From positions 77,060,981 through 77,124,980 of the forward strand of contig OX344762.1 of assembly GCA_947034895.1 (NCBI GenBank): a stretch of 64,000 nt of DNA. Reading direction: 5' to 3'. Each line of letters opens with the position of its first letter. The first letter of the stretch is position 1. Positions 60,361 to 64,000 of this stretch are shown here, in pieces. The notes below the pieces were generated by a model that saw nothing but the letters and a program-made list of their open reading frames with translations, searched no databases and had not been told where the DNA came from. The translations under genes were made by a program, and so were the position numbers. This DNA comes from Rhytidiadelphus loreus. Taxonomy: Eukaryota; Streptophyta; Bryopsida; Hypnales; Hylocomiaceae.

Positions 60361-63300
60361 TTATACCATACTATTGAGGATGGCCAGCCAAGGTTGCCAT
60401 TGACTGACTCCCTTATTGCCCCAGCCCAAGATATGTAAAAAATTGCCCCCTATTTTTTGCCGCGTAACTGAAATTTTTATTTATTTATATTCACCTCCCC
60501 TAACCGCCTAAATTTAGGGTCTTTGATTCCAAATATGAATTCAGCTGTCCTGTAAGGGTTAATGCTTCTGCGTGCCTCCTGACACCCCAGTTGTACAGTT
60601 CTTGGTACCAGGTACTCAGTGGTGACGCTGCAGACAGACAGACTGCGGCAGTTGTTTGTGTGGAGCTGGATTCTCGAGGTGTTTCGTCCTTGATGGCTCC
60701 ATCAGTGATAAGCTTAGTGAGAGAGTCAGTGGAAAAGGAGAGGAACAAATATTCCTCTGGGTTCAACAACAGAGAATACTAATGAAAAAGAAAGGTATCC
60801 AACCTACTGAACAAAAAAAAAAAAAAAAGTATTTTCAGTGCCTACTATCATAGTGTGCTCGAGAAAGGATCTTGAAAAAAGAAACATAGTATAAAACTAT
60901 GTGGGTTTACTTCTCAAGTTCCTTGGTATCATTTTTGAGTCTTTCAAGATTCCTCCAACTCCAAGTGGTGATTGGTTTTTGCCCCCTCCTAGGAATACAA
61001 ATAGGTGCCTGCAAAGTCTTGGCTTTGAAGATTCATAAATAATTCCTCAAAGGCTCAAAAAATGAGAAGCAACTTAGGGATAGATGTGGCCTCCTCTTCT
61101 CTTTGAAGGCAAATTTATTGAAAAATATTTTGAAGGATTCAACACACAAAAAGAAAAGGGCCAACATTGAGAAGGATGTTTTATGGACACCCCTACCTTA
61201 TAGAATGGAAGATTGCTTTGCCTTCACTACATCTTGTTGTATTTGAAGTTAGATATCTAATAGAAAATATACTTGCATAAGTCAAGCCTTAAAAAAAAAA
61301 CTTGGTCTAACTCATTACATTTGTGACAAATTAGGCCAAGTGGGTCTTAAAGCTTGGTCTACACATGCATGTTTTCTAGTAGTGGATAAATTAAATCTCT
61401 TCATGGTTTCCATTGTCAATCTAATTAGCCTTTAAGGTAACAATGCCTAAATGCGTCAATATTAGCAATCCAACATATTTTACATTATAATATTTAAAAA
61501 GTTTCTTAGGGGGTATTGGTAATTAAAAGGGATTCAAAATAGAACTCTTAGAATGCATTTTTTGGACACTATATAAATAAACTATGAATTTTCAAATGAT
61601 TGAAAATAGGTGTTTCTAAAACCACCCATACACTGTCATGAATAATGAAAATATATTTTAGACATCAATATGTAGAGGTTGTTTATCTTAAAGCATTTCT
61701 TATCGTCTCGCTTATCGTCTTTCTAATGGAATCCTTGAATGCCAGTTTGGTGGTCCGTAGCTTTGCGCATGGGTTTGGGGGCCCTACCCCTTGCTAACCA
61801 ATGCATTACTCGATGCATTTGGGCACCCATAATTCCTTCTTTTCCCCCGCCAAATGGACTTTCTTTGGAGGGCTCGCCAATGAAAAAAGACAAAGTACAA
61901 ATATTCCCATCATTTCACTTTGATTATCTTTTGCTATAGATTTGGTCCTCCTAGACTTGGTTGTTTCCCCTGCAACATTCAAATCCTTACCACGAGCAAT
62001 AAAAAAGGCAAACATTGTTTTTTTTACTTCATTCATTTTTGAAATAAATACAAAGCACCCTTCAAGTTGCACTTCAAAGGATCTTTTAGTCACACACCTC
62101 CCAATTAATTAAGAGGTCTTCCCAAACAAATGTCGAGGGCCAAAAATTAAGAAGACAACAAGGGACACTCTTACACCCTCTATGGTATCCCTTAAGTCAT
62201 CCCAAATAGGTAGATAGTCTTTAAATGCTCCCCCCATTTTTCAAGTAGATTTCCTTGTAATCATGTTGGCAAACTATTATAAATTCCTCCATTGTAAATA
62301 TTGCACGCTTCTATATGTAGTTCCATATAACTTCTTTTTTTAAATTTTTTTTATAAATTTGGTTGATTCTAACAGATAGAAGTCTATCCTAAAGTGAAGA
62401 TACTCCCAAAATGCCACTTTTCTACTTGGGGCATTTTCTATAATTTGACTAATAAATTTTCTATACTGTAGATTGTATCCTACCAGGCTCAATGTAAACA
62501 TTGAATAAATGTTGAAACTTGCAGAGCAATGTATACCTTTAGTTAGTTTTGTTTGTTATGCTAAGATCTCTGAACTTGTGCATCTCCGAATCGCATTCTT
62601 GGTACTGTCATAAAGCTCTTTGCAAAGAGGGGTGTACGGTCTTTGTTATGTGGCGTTTAGACCTACAACAAAAAAGATATGGATTTTTTAAAGTTTCTTT
62701 GAATTAAAAAATTAAAATTTTTCTTTTTTTCTTGACACAAATAAAGGTTTAGCCAAATTGTTTTTACTTTTACTTGGGTTGTGCCAACGGCACTAGTTCC
62801 TATGCAAAATACAGGTTTGACCGTATGTTAGGGTGGCTGTTGTCCGTTGACTCTGTTCAGAAATTGTCAACACTCCGATGGTCAACACCATGGTTGAGAA
62901 GATCTCTCTCACGGGAACAAATCGCATTCAAACTGACCCTGCATTGTAATAAAATCAGATGCCACATTTGACCCAGCTTCCTAAACCCTAAATTGACCTC
63001 AGGTGTGCCAAGTTCAAATCATCAGCCCAGGACGTTAAAGCAGGTTTGTTTTTTTGGACAAATGGTTATGTGGCCTTTCTTTGAAGAAGGTTCTGAGTTT
63101 CGTGGCTCCTTCATTCTAGGGTTTGAATTAAAGGAGGTCAATTTTGAGTATGTAATTTTTGTATGTACTCGCTTTGCACAATGGATGAAATGACTTTTTG
63201 GAAACATTATGACAACAATGTGCAAGGCTATCAATATAGTTTGGCATTTTTTTAAACACATTTACCCTCTTTTTTTCTTGTAGGCTTGAAGCTCCCCTTT

Positions 63301-64000
63301 TTCTTTGAGGAAATTGGGCATTCAATTGTATAAAAAAAAATGAGTTAAAGTGGTCATTTGAAGTCTGCAGTTTTGCCCTTGAAAAAATACTAGAATATTT
63401 TATTTGACATCCATGATAAAATTTGGAAATTTGGAATTCAAATTTAGACATAGAGGACTCAAATTAGCTAGGAGAGAGGGGTGAAGAACATAAAAAGGAG
63501 AGGTGAAGGATACATAATACAAAGCAATTGAAAAAATAAAGGTGATTTTTTTATATTTGCTCTTGGGTGGGGGAAAACAAACGCAAGATGTAGACTTCAA
63601 ATGACCTACTTTAATGTCTTCCCAAATCAACTGCCCAAACTTGTACAAGACACAAGGTGCACTACAGAGTCTTAGGATGTCCTTAATGAAAATGGTATAC
63701 TGGCCCTCCAAATACACTTTTAACTTTTCAATGGTTTAGAATTAGAATTTGAAATTATTATCATTGGGAGCACATCCGAAAGTTTTTTTAATAGACATAA
63801 AAAAACTCAAATTTTGATATTTGACAATCAAAATGAACCCCTTCAAAATCAAGGTGAACAACAGAAACATAGAGGCCTTAGCAAATCATGCTTAAGAAAG
63901 CAATATCAATGCAACAACATGGCAAATTTCAAGATGAGGTTTCTACTAATTCAAGTGTTGTGTAGACTTTGTTGTGGAGTTTCAAATCTCATACTCTTCT
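60361..64000. other. AT-rich intergenic DNA, no gene supported
   Basis: A GC-richer island at 60560-60780 has open frames on both strands (60500-60769 minus is the longer) but no splice partner or motif. The remainder holds poly-A/T tracts only. Confidence 0.35.

Noticed and set aside
60500..60769. 89-codon minus-strand frame in a GC-richer island
   Set aside because: Reads smoothly but has no partner exon or motif and is open on the other strand; may be an old gene fragment.

Overview
The window looks like nuclear DNA of a green plant. It has one intron-rich gene of about 30 exons with canonical GT/AG borders, a second small spliced gene, and long AT-rich intergenic DNA holding plant-type transposon remains: a CACTA element with a 3-bp target duplication, several foldback or MITE-like families and a broken non-LTR reverse transcriptase. 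The species cannot be fixed from sequence alone. The main protein is only distantly similar to both animal and flowering-plant homologues, so a bryophyte, lycophyte, fern or streptophyte alga is my guess, held weakly.

Layout. 1-3410 has no convincing gene, only a 64-bp tandem repeat. 3411-18260 (minus strand) is a member of the RME-8 / DNAJC13 / GRV2 family of endosomal scaffold proteins, about 2,290 residues. It keeps the family's N-terminal PH-like segments, long armadillo/HEAT-like helical body and four IWN repeats. The J domain that defines the family as a DnaJ protein is absent: two exons join in phase exactly where it should lie. 18261-19300 is its leader and promoter region. 19300-55250 is repeat-rich DNA without a supportable cellular gene. 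It holds a 1.07-kb near-palindrome (23695-24769), a 3.8-kb inverted composite (29.8-33.6 kb), at least six copies of a MITE-like family with GGTAGG-type ends, a 941-bp non-autonomous CACTA element (43102-44042), a 72-bp tandem array with a two-unit higher-order pattern (35775-36147) and a decayed LINE (46840-47770). 55300-57500 (plus strand) is a small three-coding-exon gene for an acidic 213-residue protein I do not recognise, with a GC-rich upstream region. 57500-64000 is again gene-poor and contains a 288-bp foldback at 60018-60305.

The two genes show no functional link. The item most worth following is the J-domain-less RME-8-like protein. If transcribed as modelled it would be an endosomal scaffold uncoupled from Hsp70 recruitment. 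One exon junction (11073 to 10868) leaves a one-base phase mismatch, so a frameshifted pseudogene or a local assembly error has to be excluded first.
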